Source: Mycobacterium sp. DL440 (lineage in GTDB: Bacteria; Actinomycetota; Actinomycetes; Mycobacteriales; Mycobacteriaceae). From it: a DNA stretch of 64,000 nt. The translations under genes and the position numbers were made by a program. The notes under the pieces were generated by a model. It saw nothing but the letters and a program-made list of their open reading frames with translations. It was not told the DNA's origin and did no database searches. The stretch is taken from contig NZ_CP050191.1 of the NCBI RefSeq assembly GCF_011745145.1, positions 4,785,433 through 4,849,432 of the forward strand. The letters are read 5' to 3'. Shown one piece after another: positions 8,900-18,401 of this stretch. Every line of letters begins with the position of its first letter. Position 1 is the stretch's first letter.

Positions 8900-10395
8900 C
8901 GGGCAGACACCTTCGTGCTGTCCGGGTCGGCGGCCATGCCGTCGTGCGCGACAAGCGCCGCCTCCTGAGAGAGTTCCGGTCCTGGCGGTAACAGCGATAC
9001 CACCGGCCACGGCGCCCACTGCGGGGCATTGGCGGGGCCGTCGGGAACCTTGACTCCGCCGACGCCGAGCGCCTCGGCCGTCGGCAAATCCTTGATGTGA
9101 TAACGCACTCCGGTGTCGGAGACGTAAAACAGCTGTCCCGTCGAGCGGCTGTCCGGGTCGTTGCCGGTGGCCTGCACGTACTCCCCGGCCCCCGGGGTCA
9201 GATACACCGAGTCCACCGCGGGCCCGGTGCCGTCGGCACTGGCCAGCCGAACCGTCTGCGCTCCCTCCGCGGTGGGCAGCCGGTGCCCGACCAGCAGCCG
9301 CACCTCGGCCCGCGCGTCGGTGTTGGACCGCTGCCAGCCCATGCATGCCACCCGGTCGGGATTGGGCGACACGATCCGTGGGGACACCAGCGGGTAGTGG
9401 TCGATCGGCAATCGGTGCACGGTCGGCACCTCGGCCAGCGTCGCCGGGGCGATCTCGGCGGCCTGACCGGTGGCCACCTCGCCGGACGCGCCGTACCGGA
9501 TGATGTCGGCCGTGGCCTGCGAAACCGGCTGCAGACCTTCGCGCAACACGACGTAGAGCTGTTCGCCGCGGGAGTCGACGGACTTGACGATGGCGCCGAC
9601 GGGATGGTCGGGCCCGAGCGGGCCTGGCTCCCCCGAGCCCTGGATCTGCACCGGGGTGATCGGATCGACCAGGGGGAAGGTGTTGAGCAGCGACAACGAC
9701 ATCGGCCGGGTAGCGGCCCCTTGGAGGTGAAGCCCGTTGACCAGCACCGGATCTGACATGTCGATCGGGGATCGCACGCCGCGGTAGACCAGGTAAGTGG
9801 TGCCGCCGGTCTCGGTGAGGATCGCCTCGGCGGGATCTACCTGGCGGATTGCGTCATCGAGCACGGGATCGTTGGCCAGCACGGTGGTCTGCAGGCTGGG
9901 GGTGCCGGTGGTCTCCGTGACGGCCGGGCTCAGCAGGTTGTCGCAGACGGTCCACGACGACCTCGCCATGTCGTCGCCGTGGTTGATGCTCGTGGGCGCA
10001 CCGACGATGCCGACCATCGGGCCGCGCGGTACGGCGTCGAGAAACTTGTCGTCGACCTGCTTGGGGCTGTCGTTCTTGCCGACGATCAGGCGGGCCGATG
10101 CCAGATTGAGCACGGGATGGATCTGGTCGCCGATCCGTACGTACGGTGCTCCGCTGGATTTGCTCAGCACGATCTGCGCATCGCCGAGACCGGGTGCGGG
10201 TTTGAAGAACGCCATCACGGCAGCCGCCCCGGTGATCAGGACAGCGATCACGGCCCCCACGATCAGTGCCCTGGTCTGGCCCCGCATCGGGTCGTGGATC
10301 ATCCGTGAATCGCCCCGGATGAGTGCGTGCTCGAGCCGGCGGAGCAGGAAACGGTAGCCGTTCACCTGGGCGCGAGTGGTAACTTGCGCTGGCAT
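8896..10395 (-). CDS. eccB: ESX secretion core protein EccB
   Basis: EccB is the single-pass membrane subunit whose large periplasmic domain caps the type VII secretion complex. The protein is 499 residues from the ATG at 10395. It has a conserved cytosolic start (AQVNGYRFLLRRLEHAL), one transmembrane helix at about residues 47-68, and a long extracytoplasmic repeat-fold region with IGDQIHPV-type EccB signatures. A longer reading to 10422 would add nine residues not typical of the family. It is divergent from eccE with 62 bp between the starts. The ribosome site is weak. Confidence 0.9.
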   Translation of the reverse strand: MPAQVTTRAQVNGYRFLLRRLEHALIRGDSRMIHDPMRGQTRALIVGAVIAVLITGAAAVMAFFKPAPGLGDAQIVLSKSSGAPYVRIGDQIHPVLNLASARLIVGKNDSPKQVDDKFLDAVPRGPMVGIVGAPTSINHGDDMARSSWTVCDNLLSPAVTETTGTPSLQTTVLANDPVLDDAIRQVDPAEAILTETGGTTYLVYRGVRSPIDMSDPVLVNGLHLQGAATRPMSLSLLNTFPLVDPITPVQIQGSGEPGPLGPDHPVGAIVKSVDSRGEQLYVVLREGLQPVSQATADIIRYGASGEVATGQAAEIAPATLAEVPTVHRLPIDHYPLVSPRIVSPNPDRVACMGWQRSNTDARAEVRLLVGHRLPTAEGAQTVRLASADGTGPAVDSVYLTPGAGEYVQATGNDPDSRSTGQLFYVSDTGVRYHIKDLPTAEALGVGGVKVPDGPANAPQWAPWPVVSLLPPGPELSQEAALVAHDGMAADPDSTKVSAR

Positions 10396-10457
10396 GCGTA
10401 GGGTATAGCACGTCCGCACCACCTCGACATGACAACCGAGGGGCTATTTGAAATGCG

Positions 10458-12176
10458 ATGCGTCCATTGGCTTTCGCAGCAAAGCTGACCGCCGCCGGCG
10501 ATACCGGTCCGCAGCGGGTCGTCCCCCTGGTCGACCTGATCGCCCTGCAAATACTCGTCGTCGCCGGCATCGTCGTCGCGCTGGGGTTGCACCGGCCCGG
10601 TTGGCAGGGCGCGGTCGCGGGCCTGGTGATCGCATTGCTGCTCGTCGCCCCGGTAGCCAGGGGCATGACAGCGCCTCGGGCGCTCGCGGTACGCGGGAAG
10701 TTTCTGCGCAATCGACGACGGCGCACAGGTAAGCGCACCGGTAAGACTGAGCCCGGTTCCCTGCCTGCCGACCCGTTCGACGTACCGACGCCCGACGGTC
10801 TTCAGATCGGATTCCGTTGGAATGGCGCGACTTTGCTGTCGCTGCTCAAGATCGACGAAAACCCCAGGGCTCTGACGGTTTTGGAGCCGGGGGTCACCGT
10901 TTCCGGCGAGATGGTGCCGGTGCAGGCCCTGCTGGACTGCCTGCGCCAGTTCGACATCACGCTGGAGTCCATCGACATCATCAGCCAGGGCGCCCGCTCG
11001 GCCGGCCACACCGATGTCGCCGCGGTATATGACTCCGTGCTGGGGCCGCTGCCCGCGATCGCGCAGCGCACCGTATGGATTGCCGTGCGGTTCAACCCGT
11101 CACGATGCGCGGAGGCGGTCCGGCGCCGTGGTGGCGACCGCGACGGCATCCTGCGTGCCGCCACCACCGCGACCCGCCGCGTCGCCAATCGCCTGGCCGA
11201 AGCGGGTCTGCAGCCCCAGTTTCTGTCCGCGAGTGGCATCGCGGCGGCGACCAATCAACTCAGCGACGGGGTCAGTCTCGCCACCGTCGAGGAAACCTGG
11301 GAGGACTGCCGCGAAGGCCAGTTTCGCCTGTCCAGCTTCGCCGTACAACCGGACATGCTGACCACGGCCGGCCTCGGGTTGTTGTGGACCGTGCCCAGCT
11401 ACTCCACCACGGTGTGTCTGTCGCTGCGCGAGGCCCCCGATCACGGCACCGAACAGGACCTGGTCCAGGTGCGCGGGCTGGTCCGCTTCGACAGTGACGT
11501 GCGCGTCCCCACCCAGCTGCGTGGTCTCACGCCACTACACGGCCAGCAGTTCTCGGCGCTGGCCGCCACCCTGCCGATTCCCGCTGTTCCCGGGGCGGGG
11601 CAGATCGAGCACTGGGCGTCGGGCCTTCGTGCCGACGCGCTGAGTGAGCTGGCGCTGCCTGCCTCGGGCTGCGGTCAGGTGATCGGCGCAGACCAGGAGG
11701 GCCGTGCGGTGGCGCTGCCGCTGTTCGGTCCGCAGATCAGCCGGGTGGAGATCGTGGGCACCCTGCACCTGGCCCAACAGGTGGTGCTGCGCTCGCTGGC
11801 GCTGGGCGCCCGGGTGCTGGTCCACAGCCGGCGTCCGGCCTTCTGGCGCGACATGGTCGAGGTGGTCGGGCGCCATGACCTGCTGTGGGTGACCGACTTC
11901 AACCGGCGCGCCATCCAGGCCGGTTCGGAGCGCAACTACACCGTCGAGGTGTTCGACGGTGTACCAGAGCAGTCGGTGCGGATCGGGGTCACCGCCATGG
12001 TCGTCGCCCCACCGAACACCCGGCCATCCGATCAGGCCGACGTTGTCCTCGATCTGATCTCGCTGGATCACGACACCGTCAAGGTCAGCACCCAGGCCGG
12101 CTCGGCGGTGGTCACGATGGTCGCCACCGACGACGAGATGCGTTATCTGAGAGCATCCTCGAACAGCATCGACTGA
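10458..12176 (+). CDS. eccE: ESX secretion core protein EccE
   Basis: EccE is the peripheral membrane subunit of the type VII complex. This 572-residue protein has two N-terminal transmembrane helices (about residues 24-42 and 48-66), a basic loop (RNRRRRTGKRTGK) and a soluble mixed alpha/beta domain, which is the standard EccE layout. Minimal ESX-4 loci often lack eccE. Its presence together with a one-piece EccC and two EccDs makes this locus more complete than a classic ESX-4. The next gene starts 15 nt after the stop, so the two are probably co-transcribed. Confidence 0.85.
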   Translation: MRPLAFAAKLTAAGDTGPQRVVPLVDLIALQILVVAGIVVALGLHRPGWQGAVAGLVIALLLVAPVARGMTAPRALAVRGKFLRNRRRRTGKRTGKTEPGSLPADPFDVPTPDGLQIGFRWNGATLLSLLKIDENPRALTVLEPGVTVSGEMVPVQALLDCLRQFDITLESIDIISQGARSAGHTDVAAVYDSVLGPLPAIAQRTVWIAVRFNPSRCAEAVRRRGGDRDGILRAATTATRRVANRLAEAGLQPQFLSASGIAAATNQLSDGVSLATVEETWEDCREGQFRLSSFAVQPDMLTTAGLGLLWTVPSYSTTVCLSLREAPDHGTEQDLVQVRGLVRFDSDVRVPTQLRGLTPLHGQQFSALAATLPIPAVPGAGQIEHWASGLRADALSELALPASGCGQVIGADQEGRAVALPLFGPQISRVEIVGTLHLAQQVVLRSLALGARVLVHSRRPAFWRDMVEVVGRHDLLWVTDFNRRAIQAGSERNYTVEVFDGVPEQSVRIGVTAMVVAPPNTRPSDQADVVLDLISLDHDTVKVSTQAGSAVVTMVATDDEMRYLRASSNSID

Positions 12177-12191
12177 TGTGAAGGAGTGATC

Positions 12192-12914
12192 GTGGTCAAT
12201 CCGCTTCACCGCAACCTGTCCATCCTGGTGGTGGTGCTGGGTTTGGCCGGCTACGGCGTGAGCTTCGGACCGGCGACCGCCGGTGGCGGCAACGACTGGC
12301 ACGTCCGGTTCGCCGTCCTGGCCGGCCTGACCGCCGCCATCGGACTGCTGCCCAAGCAGACTGGCCGCCCATGGCTCACCGCCGTCCTGGCCGCCGCGGG
12401 TTTCCTCGACGCGCTTTCCAGCGTCATGACCTCCTCCGGCTGGGTACTGACCACGATCGTGATACTCAACGGATTGCAGGTGGCGGCGGCCGCCGCAGTC
12501 CTGTGGCTGACACCGGAGCCCGCGGCTGCCACTGCCACCGGCGGGTACGAGGCCTATCTCGACTACTACAACCAGGCCGTGCAGCAGTACTACCAACAAA
12601 GCGCAGTGGCACAACCAGATTCGATGCAGCGCAGCGCCTACGGGCAGGCCTATGGCCAGGCTTACGGCCAGTCCCAGGCGCCGGCTGCCGGCGCGGGCAC
12701 CGCGCGAGTGACACCGCAGGCACCCCAGTACGGCGATTACGCCGATCTGCTTTCACCGCAACAGGATTACGGTCGCACCGCGGCCGCGGCGCCGGCTCAG
12801 CCCACAGGGTACGTCGCCCCGCCGGGGCGCGCCGGGGCCGGACCGGCCCAGTCGCCCGTCCCGCATGTGCCGCAGCGCGCCGACGAATCAGCGCGGCCGG
12901 GTCAACCGATGTAG
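12192..12914 (+). CDS. DUF5336 membrane protein (34-kDa antigen-like)
   Basis: A 240-residue protein with about four transmembrane segments in residues 8-120 and a long Gln/Tyr/Ala/Pro-rich cytosolic tail with YGQAYGQ repeats. This layout matches the mycobacterial DUF5336 family, which includes the 34-kDa antigenic protein Rv0954. The start is the GTG at 12192 because AAGGAG at 12181-12186 sits 5 nt before it; the GTG at 12186 overlaps that site. It follows eccE by 15 nt and its 3' end overlaps the convergent acyltransferase by 27 nt. Its role is unknown. The position suggests, but does not prove, a link to secretion. Confidence 0.75.
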   Translation: MVNPLHRNLSILVVVLGLAGYGVSFGPATAGGGNDWHVRFAVLAGLTAAIGLLPKQTGRPWLTAVLAAAGFLDALSSVMTSSGWVLTTIVILNGLQVAAAAAVLWLTPEPAAATATGGYEAYLDYYNQAVQQYYQQSAVAQPDSMQRSAYGQAYGQAYGQSQAPAAGAGTARVTPQAPQYGDYADLLSPQQDYGRTAAAAPAQPTGYVAPPGRAGAGPAQSPVPHVPQRADESARPGQPM

Positions 12915-14021
12915 CAGCCACGCGAAGGGCACCGTGACCACCAACGTCACGATCCACAACACGGTCGCCGAACCGGTGTAGACGTTCCAGCCCAACACGA
13001 ACTCCATGACCAGGTCCATGGCGACCACATGCAGCAGGAAGATCTCGTAGGAGATCTCACCGAGGGCGACCATCGGCCGGCTGCCCATCACTCGCGCGTA
13101 GAGTCCGTCGCCGTCCAGCGCGAGCGGCGCCACCACGAGTGCCGCGATCAGCGCGTAGAACATCGTCTTGGCCACGTCCTCGCCCAGACCGAGCGTGAGC
13201 GCCGTGGTGGTACCAGCGATCGGGGTCGAGACCACCAGGTAACAGGCCAACGCCAGTGGCAACGCCGCCATCGCGTAACAACGCACGCCCATCGTCGCCA
13301 GTACCGCCAGCATCATCCCCCCGACGAACCAGACCAGGTAGTGCGGCAGCCAGGCCCCGCCGCCGACCGGCAGCCAACCGGTGTTGTGCAGCAGCACCAG
13401 CCAGAGTGGGCTGATCGCGGCCAGGCCGGCCAACCCGACCAACAACAGCACCGGACGAAAATGTCTGCGGCACAACACCACCAGCAACAGATAGGCAATC
13501 AGCGGCAACACCGCGTAGAACGCAACCTCGACCGCCAGGCTCCACATCTGGCTCAATCCCTGGTGCAGGTAGGCAGTGAAGTAGTTGTCGCTGTAGATCT
13601 GGGTCAGCGTCAGATTGCGCAACAGGCCGGTCCAGGTGTGTCCCGGATTCGGTTGCACGGGCCGGAGTTCGTAGATGCCGTAGACGAGCAGGACGGTGAC
13701 GACGTAGGCGGGCATGATGCGGCGGAACCGATTTCGCGCATAGCGCCGGGTACTCGGCGCATCGGCCGCTCCGGCGGCGGCCAGCACCCAGGGACGGAAC
13801 AGCAACAACCCCGAGAGCACGAAGAAGATCGCCACGCCGATCTCGAGGCGTGCGCTCATCAGGCCCAGGTATCCCTGCGAGAGCAGGCCGGTGCCATACG
13901 CCGCGTGGGTTCCCATGACGGTCAGCGCAGCCACCGCACGCACCCCGGTGAGCGCGGCGATGCGATCCGCGTGCGAGACCTGCTCGAGCCCGCCCTGATC
14001 GTCCTCCACCCCTGACGTCAT
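12888..14021 (-). CDS. Acyltransferase 3 family membrane protein
   Basis: A 377-residue integral membrane protein of the acyltransferase-3 (OafA/YrhL-type) family, which moves acyl groups onto cell-surface sugars or lipids. The N-terminus carries RIAALTGVRAVAAL and the conserved motif GTHAAYG with its catalytic-type histidine, then IFFVLSGLLLFRPW and the RRIMPAY segment. About ten transmembrane helices are visible. The ATG at 14021 is followed by a plausible cytosolic start; longer readings run antisense into the next gene. It is divergent from the GCS2 gene by 48 bp. The substrate is not predictable. Confidence 0.82.
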   Translation of the reverse strand: MTSGVEDDQGGLEQVSHADRIAALTGVRAVAALTVMGTHAAYGTGLLSQGYLGLMSARLEIGVAIFFVLSGLLLFRPWVLAAAGAADAPSTRRYARNRFRRIMPAYVVTVLLVYGIYELRPVQPNPGHTWTGLLRNLTLTQIYSDNYFTAYLHQGLSQMWSLAVEVAFYAVLPLIAYLLLVVLCRRHFRPVLLLVGLAGLAAISPLWLVLLHNTGWLPVGGGAWLPHYLVWFVGGMMLAVLATMGVRCYAMAALPLALACYLVVSTPIAGTTTALTLGLGEDVAKTMFYALIAALVVAPLALDGDGLYARVMGSRPMVALGEISYEIFLLHVVAMDLVMEFVLGWNVYTGSATVLWIVTLVVTVPFAWLLHRLTRPR

Positions 14022-14069
14022 TTGGCCATTCTGCTGCGCGCACCGCCATTCGCGTTGTTGCATCGCGGT

Positions 14070-15539
14070 GTGGGTGAAGAGGTCAGGAACACCGAGTTCA
14101 GCCGTGCGCATCGGCAGGAGTACCGGCGCAAGGTGCAGCTGTGCCTGGACGTGTTCGAGACCATGCTGTCGCAGTCGAGTTTCGAGTTCGAGCGTCCGCT
14201 CACCGGCATGGAGATCGAATGCAACCTCGTCGACAACGAATACCAGCCCGCGATGACCAACCAGGAGGTGCTCGCCTCCATCGCCGATCCGGCCTACCAG
14301 ACCGAATTGGGTGCCTACAACATCGAATTCAATGTCCCACCACGCCCGCTGCCCGGCCGGGCCGCGCTGGATCTGGAGGACGAGGTGCGGCTCAGCCTCA
14401 ATGCCGCGGAGATCAAGGCCAACGAGGACGGTGCACACATCGTGATGGTGGGCATCCTGCCGACGCTGATGCCCGAGCACCTGTCGGGCCCGTGGATGAG
14501 CGAGTCGACGCGGTATCAGGCGCTCAACGACTCGATCTTCACCGCCCGCGGCGAGGACATGCCCATCGACATCTCCGGGCCGGAACGGCTCAGCCTGCAA
14601 TCGGCGTCCATCGCACCGGAGTCCGCGTGCACCAGCATGCAGCTGCACCTGCAGGTGTCCCCCGCCGACTTCGCCCGCAACTGGAACGCCGCCCAGGTGC
14701 TGGCCGGGCCACAGCTCGCAGTGGGCGCCAACTCGCCGTATTTCTTCGGCCATCAACTGTGGGCCGAAACCCGCATCGAGCTGTTCACCCAGTCCACCGA
14801 CACCCGTCCCGATGAGCTCAAGGTTCAGGGCGTGCGGCCCCGGGTCTGGTTCGGCGAGCGGTGGATCACCTCGATCTTCGACCTGTTCGAAGAGAACGTG
14901 CGGTACTTCCCGTCCCTGCTGCCCGAGTTGTCCGATGAGGACCCGGTGGCCGAACTCGCGGCGGGCCGGGCGCCGCAACTGGCCGAGCTGCGGCTGCACA
15001 ACGGGACCATCTACCGGTGGAACCGTCCGGTCTATGACGTGGTCGACGGTGTCCCTCACTTGCGCGTCGAGAACCGCGTACTGCCCGCCGGCCCGAGCGT
15101 CGTGGACATGCTGGCCAACGCGGCGTTCTACTACGGCCTGCTGCGGACGCTGTCGGAGGAGGACCGGCCGTTGTGGACCAAGATGAGTTTCGCCGCCGCC
15201 CACCACAACTTCGTCGAGGGTGCCCAGCACGGTCTCGACGCCCGGCTGTACTGGCCCGGTCTGGGCGAGGTGACACCGGACGAGTTGGTGCTGCGCAGGC
15301 TGCTGCCGATGGCGCACGACGGGTTGCGCCGCTGGGGTGTGGCCGGGGAGGTGTGCGACCGCTATCTGGGGGTGATCGAAGGCCGGGCAAAGACTGGCCG
15401 GACCGGGTCGACCTGGCAGGTCGCGACCGTGCAGGACCTTCAGTCGCGGGGATTGACCAGGCCCGAGGCGCTGGCCGAGATGCTGCGGCGATATGTGCAG
15501 CTGATGCACAGCAACGAGCCCGTCCATACCTGGGATTGA
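14070..15539 (+). CDS. Glutamate-cysteine ligase family 2 (GCS2) protein, Rv3698-like
   Basis: A 489-residue protein of the carboxylate-amine ligase/GCS2 group, which forms gamma-glutamyl-type amide bonds using ATP. The family signature GMEIECNLVDNEYQPAM is visible at about residues 42-58. Other family features are the QLHLQV strand and the NSPYFFG and WAETRIE motifs. The GTG at 14070 gives MGEEV, the conserved start; the TTG at 14022 would run over the divergent acyltransferase start. A SAM methyltransferase follows after 18 nt, the same pair found as Rv3698-Rv3699. The product is not established; it is not EgtA, which is encoded separately at 24568-25848. Confidence 0.8.
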   Translation: MGEEVRNTEFSRAHRQEYRRKVQLCLDVFETMLSQSSFEFERPLTGMEIECNLVDNEYQPAMTNQEVLASIADPAYQTELGAYNIEFNVPPRPLPGRAALDLEDEVRLSLNAAEIKANEDGAHIVMVGILPTLMPEHLSGPWMSESTRYQALNDSIFTARGEDMPIDISGPERLSLQSASIAPESACTSMQLHLQVSPADFARNWNAAQVLAGPQLAVGANSPYFFGHQLWAETRIELFTQSTDTRPDELKVQGVRPRVWFGERWITSIFDLFEENVRYFPSLLPELSDEDPVAELAAGRAPQLAELRLHNGTIYRWNRPVYDVVDGVPHLRVENRVLPAGPSVVDMLANAAFYYGLLRTLSEEDRPLWTKMSFAAAHHNFVEGAQHGLDARLYWPGLGEVTPDELVLRRLLPMAHDGLRRWGVAGEVCDRYLGVIEGRAKTGRTGSTWQVATVQDLQSRGLTRPEALAEMLRRYVQLMHSNEPVHTWD

Positions 15540-15557
15540 GACGCGTACGTTGGAGGA

Positions 15558-16238
15558 ATGACATCTGAGCAGGTCTTGGACTGGGATGGCGCGTACAAGG
15601 GAGAAGCAGGTTTCGAGGGTCAGCCGCCGTGGAATATCGGCGAGCCACAGCCCGAGCTTGCGGCGCTGCACCGGGACGGGAAGTTCGAGAGCAATGTCCT
15701 CGACGCAGGCTGCGGGCATGCCGAGTTGTCACTGGCACTCGCGTCCGACGGCTACACCGTCGTCGGGCTGGATCTGAGCCCGACAGCGATCGCCGCAGCC
15801 AACAATGCCGCGCAGGTGCGCGGGCTGTCGACCGCCAGCTTCGCCCAGGCCGACATCACCTCGTTCACGGGCTACGACGGCCGCTTCAATACTGTTGTGG
15901 ATTCGACCCTGTTCCACTCCCTGCCGGTCGAGGGCCGTGACGGATACCTGCAGTCGATTCGCCGGGCCTCCGCGCCGGGTGCGCACTACTACGTGCTGGT
16001 ATTCGCCAAGGGCGCGTTCCCCGCCGAGTTGGAGACCAAGCCCAACGAGGTGTCCGAAGACGAGTTGCGGGCGGCAGTGTCGAAGTATTGGGAGGTCGAC
16101 GACATCCGGCCGGCCTTCATCCATGCCAATGCCATGGCAATGCCCGCCGATGTTCCGTTCGAGCTGCCGAAGCACGATCTCGACGACAAGGGCCGGATCA
16201 AGTTCCCCGCGTTCCTGCTGACTGCGCACAAGGCCTGA
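15558..16238 (+). CDS. Class I SAM-dependent methyltransferase, Rv3699-like
   Basis: A 226-residue Rossmann-fold methyltransferase. It has motif I VLDAGCGHAE (about residues 47-56), the acidic motif II VVGLDLSP, motif III QADITSF, and a VDSTLFHSLP post-motif segment. A GGAGG site lies just one base before the ATG, which is unusually tight; no better in-frame start is seen. It lies 18 nt after the GCS2-family gene and probably forms a two-gene operon with it. The substrate is unknown. Confidence 0.82.
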   Translation: MTSEQVLDWDGAYKGEAGFEGQPPWNIGEPQPELAALHRDGKFESNVLDAGCGHAELSLALASDGYTVVGLDLSPTAIAAANNAAQVRGLSTASFAQADITSFTGYDGRFNTVVDSTLFHSLPVEGRDGYLQSIRRASAPGAHYYVLVFAKGAFPAELETKPNEVSEDELRAAVSKYWEVDDIRPAFIHANAMAMPADVPFELPKHDLDDKGRIKFPAFLLTAHKA

Positions 16239-16381
16239 GGTCACCGTTCAGAGCGGTGAAGAAGATGCTCCTGCCGCCTCCAACCTCACGGCCGTAGGCG
16301 TCAAAATGAGCCGGACTGCCCGCACTATGAGTAGAGTCCCGACGCATTGCCCGATAGGCGCAGACCGCGGAGGACTTACTC

Positions 16382-16597
16382 ATGAGTTTGTGGCGCAAGT
16401 TTGTTCTGTATGGGGCTGCTGTCGCAGCCTTAGCGTTGGTTGAACCCGCCGTCGCCTTTGCGGACGACTACATCGATTTCGGAACTAATCAGTCGGCATG
16501 CAAGAGTGCGGCCAAACAGGCAAATGCATCTGGCAACCGTGGTTCATATTGCTACGAAACTGGGCCTGGCCACTACACGCTGCACTTCGCGAACTAA
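16382..16597 (+). CDS. Small secreted protein with signal peptide
   Basis: A 71-residue protein with a clear Sec signal peptide (about residues 1-27, cleavage near AFA/DD) and a mature part of about 44 residues holding two cysteines that could form a disulfide. GGAGG sits 8 nt before the ATG. The gene is alone between the methyltransferase and the convergent DUF222/HNH gene. No family is recognised. Small exported Cys-pair proteins are common in mycobacteria. Confidence 0.7.
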   Translation: MSLWRKFVLYGAAVAALALVEPAVAFADDYIDFGTNQSACKSAAKQANASGNRGSYCYETGPGHYTLHFAN

Positions 16598-16703
16598 GCG
16601 GATATACGGCAACCAACTGACCGTTGCTTGCGTTGTCGCACTGCGCAATTCAGCCTTGTTTGACGTCTCAGGCCTAACAGTCAGTCTGGGTTCCCCCACC
16701 CGT

Positions 16704-18284
16704 CTAGAACGGCGGGTCGTCCGGGTCGGGCGGCTGAGGTGGGGGCGGTTCCCAATCCGGGGGTAGCTCTTCGGGTTCGAAAGGGTCGTTGATCCACGTG
16801 CAGTAGGAGCTGGTGCTGGGTTCGTTACCCTTGAACAGTTTGAGGGTGGCCCGCATCCGGTTCCGGTTGCGGCGCCGGTCAAGTTCTTTACGCCGGGCTG
16901 ATTGGGTGTAGCCGTAGGCCTCGTTGACCGGACGCAATCGCCGGTTCTTGGCCCGGGCCTGCTCGACACGCGCGGCCCGACTGAGCTTCGGCGGCCGCGC
17001 CGGGGCAGGCTGTGCACACGGGGTCGGGGCGAAGCTATTGAACAGGTCCGCTCCACCCGGGGTGGTGCAATAGGTCTTGCCGCTCGGCGATGTCCACACG
17101 ACGGTGCCATCCGGGCACTGCTCATCTCGCCAACCGCCAAATGTCTTGAGCCGGTGGTGAAAACGGCACAGACATTTCAAGTTGGCCGGGACAGTCAGCC
17201 CGCCGTGGGTCGGATCGTTGTGGTCAAACGGCACCGTATGGTCGATGTCGCAGTCCTCGGCCGGATGCTCACATCCGGGGAAGCGACACGTCAGGTCGCG
17301 GCATCGGACCCACCGCTGCACCGACACGGTCGGCTGATAGCGCAGTGTGGAGGCAACATCCACCTCCGGTTCGATCACCAACCGCAACGTGGCTTCGGCG
17401 GCCAGTTCACGGACCTGCTCGGCATCGACGACCCCGTAGCCGCAGACGTAGCCTGGCGTCCTACCGCCTCCCGTCACCGTGTCGCGCTCGGCGATCACAT
17501 TGACCACTACTGCAGCCGATTCATTTTGCGAGGGTGATGATTTGACCGGGCAATCGGCACGGCCACACTCACACGAAAGTCCGCGACACTCGGACAGAGC
17601 CTCCACCGCATCCGAGCGCAGCTGCTGCTTGGTGCGTGGATCGTGCCGACATACCTCGGCCGCCAATTCCGAGAGCCGCGTGTCGAAGGCCAGGCCTACT
17701 CGCGTGCTGACGACGCCATCGATCTTGGCGGTGCCATCACCGCGTGGGCTCACCTTGATCCAGCGACGGTTGGCTGCGTGCTCTCGTTGACGGATCGCCG
17801 CAGGATCGAGTTCACGCACCAACTTGTCGACCGTGGTGGTGATGCGGCCATCTGACCAGCACTGCCACCCAGCGATGCGCCCGGCCAGGTTCTCGTCAAT
17901 CTGGACCACTATCGAGTCGGTCACGAACTCCGTGCGGCTGATTACCACTTCGACCGTGCGCCAGTCAGTTTTCCCTTCCGCCAAGAGCGCTGCCAACCGT
18001 GGCAGGCGATCCCGCAACGCCTCGGCCTGGGACACCACGCGGCTGGCGATGCCTGGAGACAGGTTCAACACCGCGCTGACTTCGGCGCTGGTGCGGGCGA
18101 ATCCGGTGATGATCATGTAATTCGGGTCGACATCCTCGACATTGAGCTCGGCAGTCCGCTGCGCCAACAAGTCCGCCACCGCAGCCATCCGCGTCGCCAT
18201 CAACCTCGCTGCAGCGCGGGCGGTGTCAGCGAGCTCGTCCACGAGCCGGGCCGGCGCCGCCGGATCGAACTCGTTGTCGAACAT
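16704..18284 (-). CDS. DUF222 / HNH endonuclease domain protein (13E12 repeat family)
   Basis: A 526-residue protein with an N-terminal DUF222 helical region (about residues 15-320) and a C-terminal HNH nuclease domain: CRFPGCEHPAEDCDIDH, then HGGLTVPANLKCLCRFHH. The catalytic His and zinc-binding Cys pairs are intact. A basic linker and a Pro/Asp-rich tail follow. This is the mycobacterial 13E12/REP13E12 family, often present in many genomic copies and associated with genome plasticity; its biological role is not settled. The ATG at 18284 is preferred over a longer reading to 18329. It marks the left end of an accessory patch between conserved genes. Confidence 0.85.
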   Translation of the reverse strand: MFDNEFDPAAPARLVDELADTARAAARLMATRMAAVADLLAQRTAELNVEDVDPNYMIITGFARTSAEVSAVLNLSPGIASRVVSQAEALRDRLPRLAALLAEGKTDWRTVEVVISRTEFVTDSIVVQIDENLAGRIAGWQCWSDGRITTTVDKLVRELDPAAIRQREHAANRRWIKVSPRGDGTAKIDGVVSTRVGLAFDTRLSELAAEVCRHDPRTKQQLRSDAVEALSECRGLSCECGRADCPVKSSPSQNESAAVVVNVIAERDTVTGGGRTPGYVCGYGVVDAEQVRELAAEATLRLVIEPEVDVASTLRYQPTVSVQRWVRCRDLTCRFPGCEHPAEDCDIDHTVPFDHNDPTHGGLTVPANLKCLCRFHHRLKTFGGWRDEQCPDGTVVWTSPSGKTYCTTPGGADLFNSFAPTPCAQPAPARPPKLSRAARVEQARAKNRRLRPVNEAYGYTQSARRKELDRRRNRNRMRATLKLFKGNEPSTSSYCTWINDPFEPEELPPDWEPPPPQPPDPDDPPF

Positions 18285-18401
18285 GCGTTCGAGTCTGCCA
18301 CATGGGGGCGACATGCGCAGGAAAAACAACCTTAGGCAAATGGTCAGTAATTGTCGCCCGGGTCATCTACAGTCTGCCGCTAGAGCTACCAGGGGGTAAA
18401 C

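Noticed and set aside
14022..15719. Extension of the acyltransferase frame far upstream on the minus strand
   Set aside because: The extension is antisense to the GCS2-family gene; the conserved acyltransferase N-terminus begins at the ATG at 14021.
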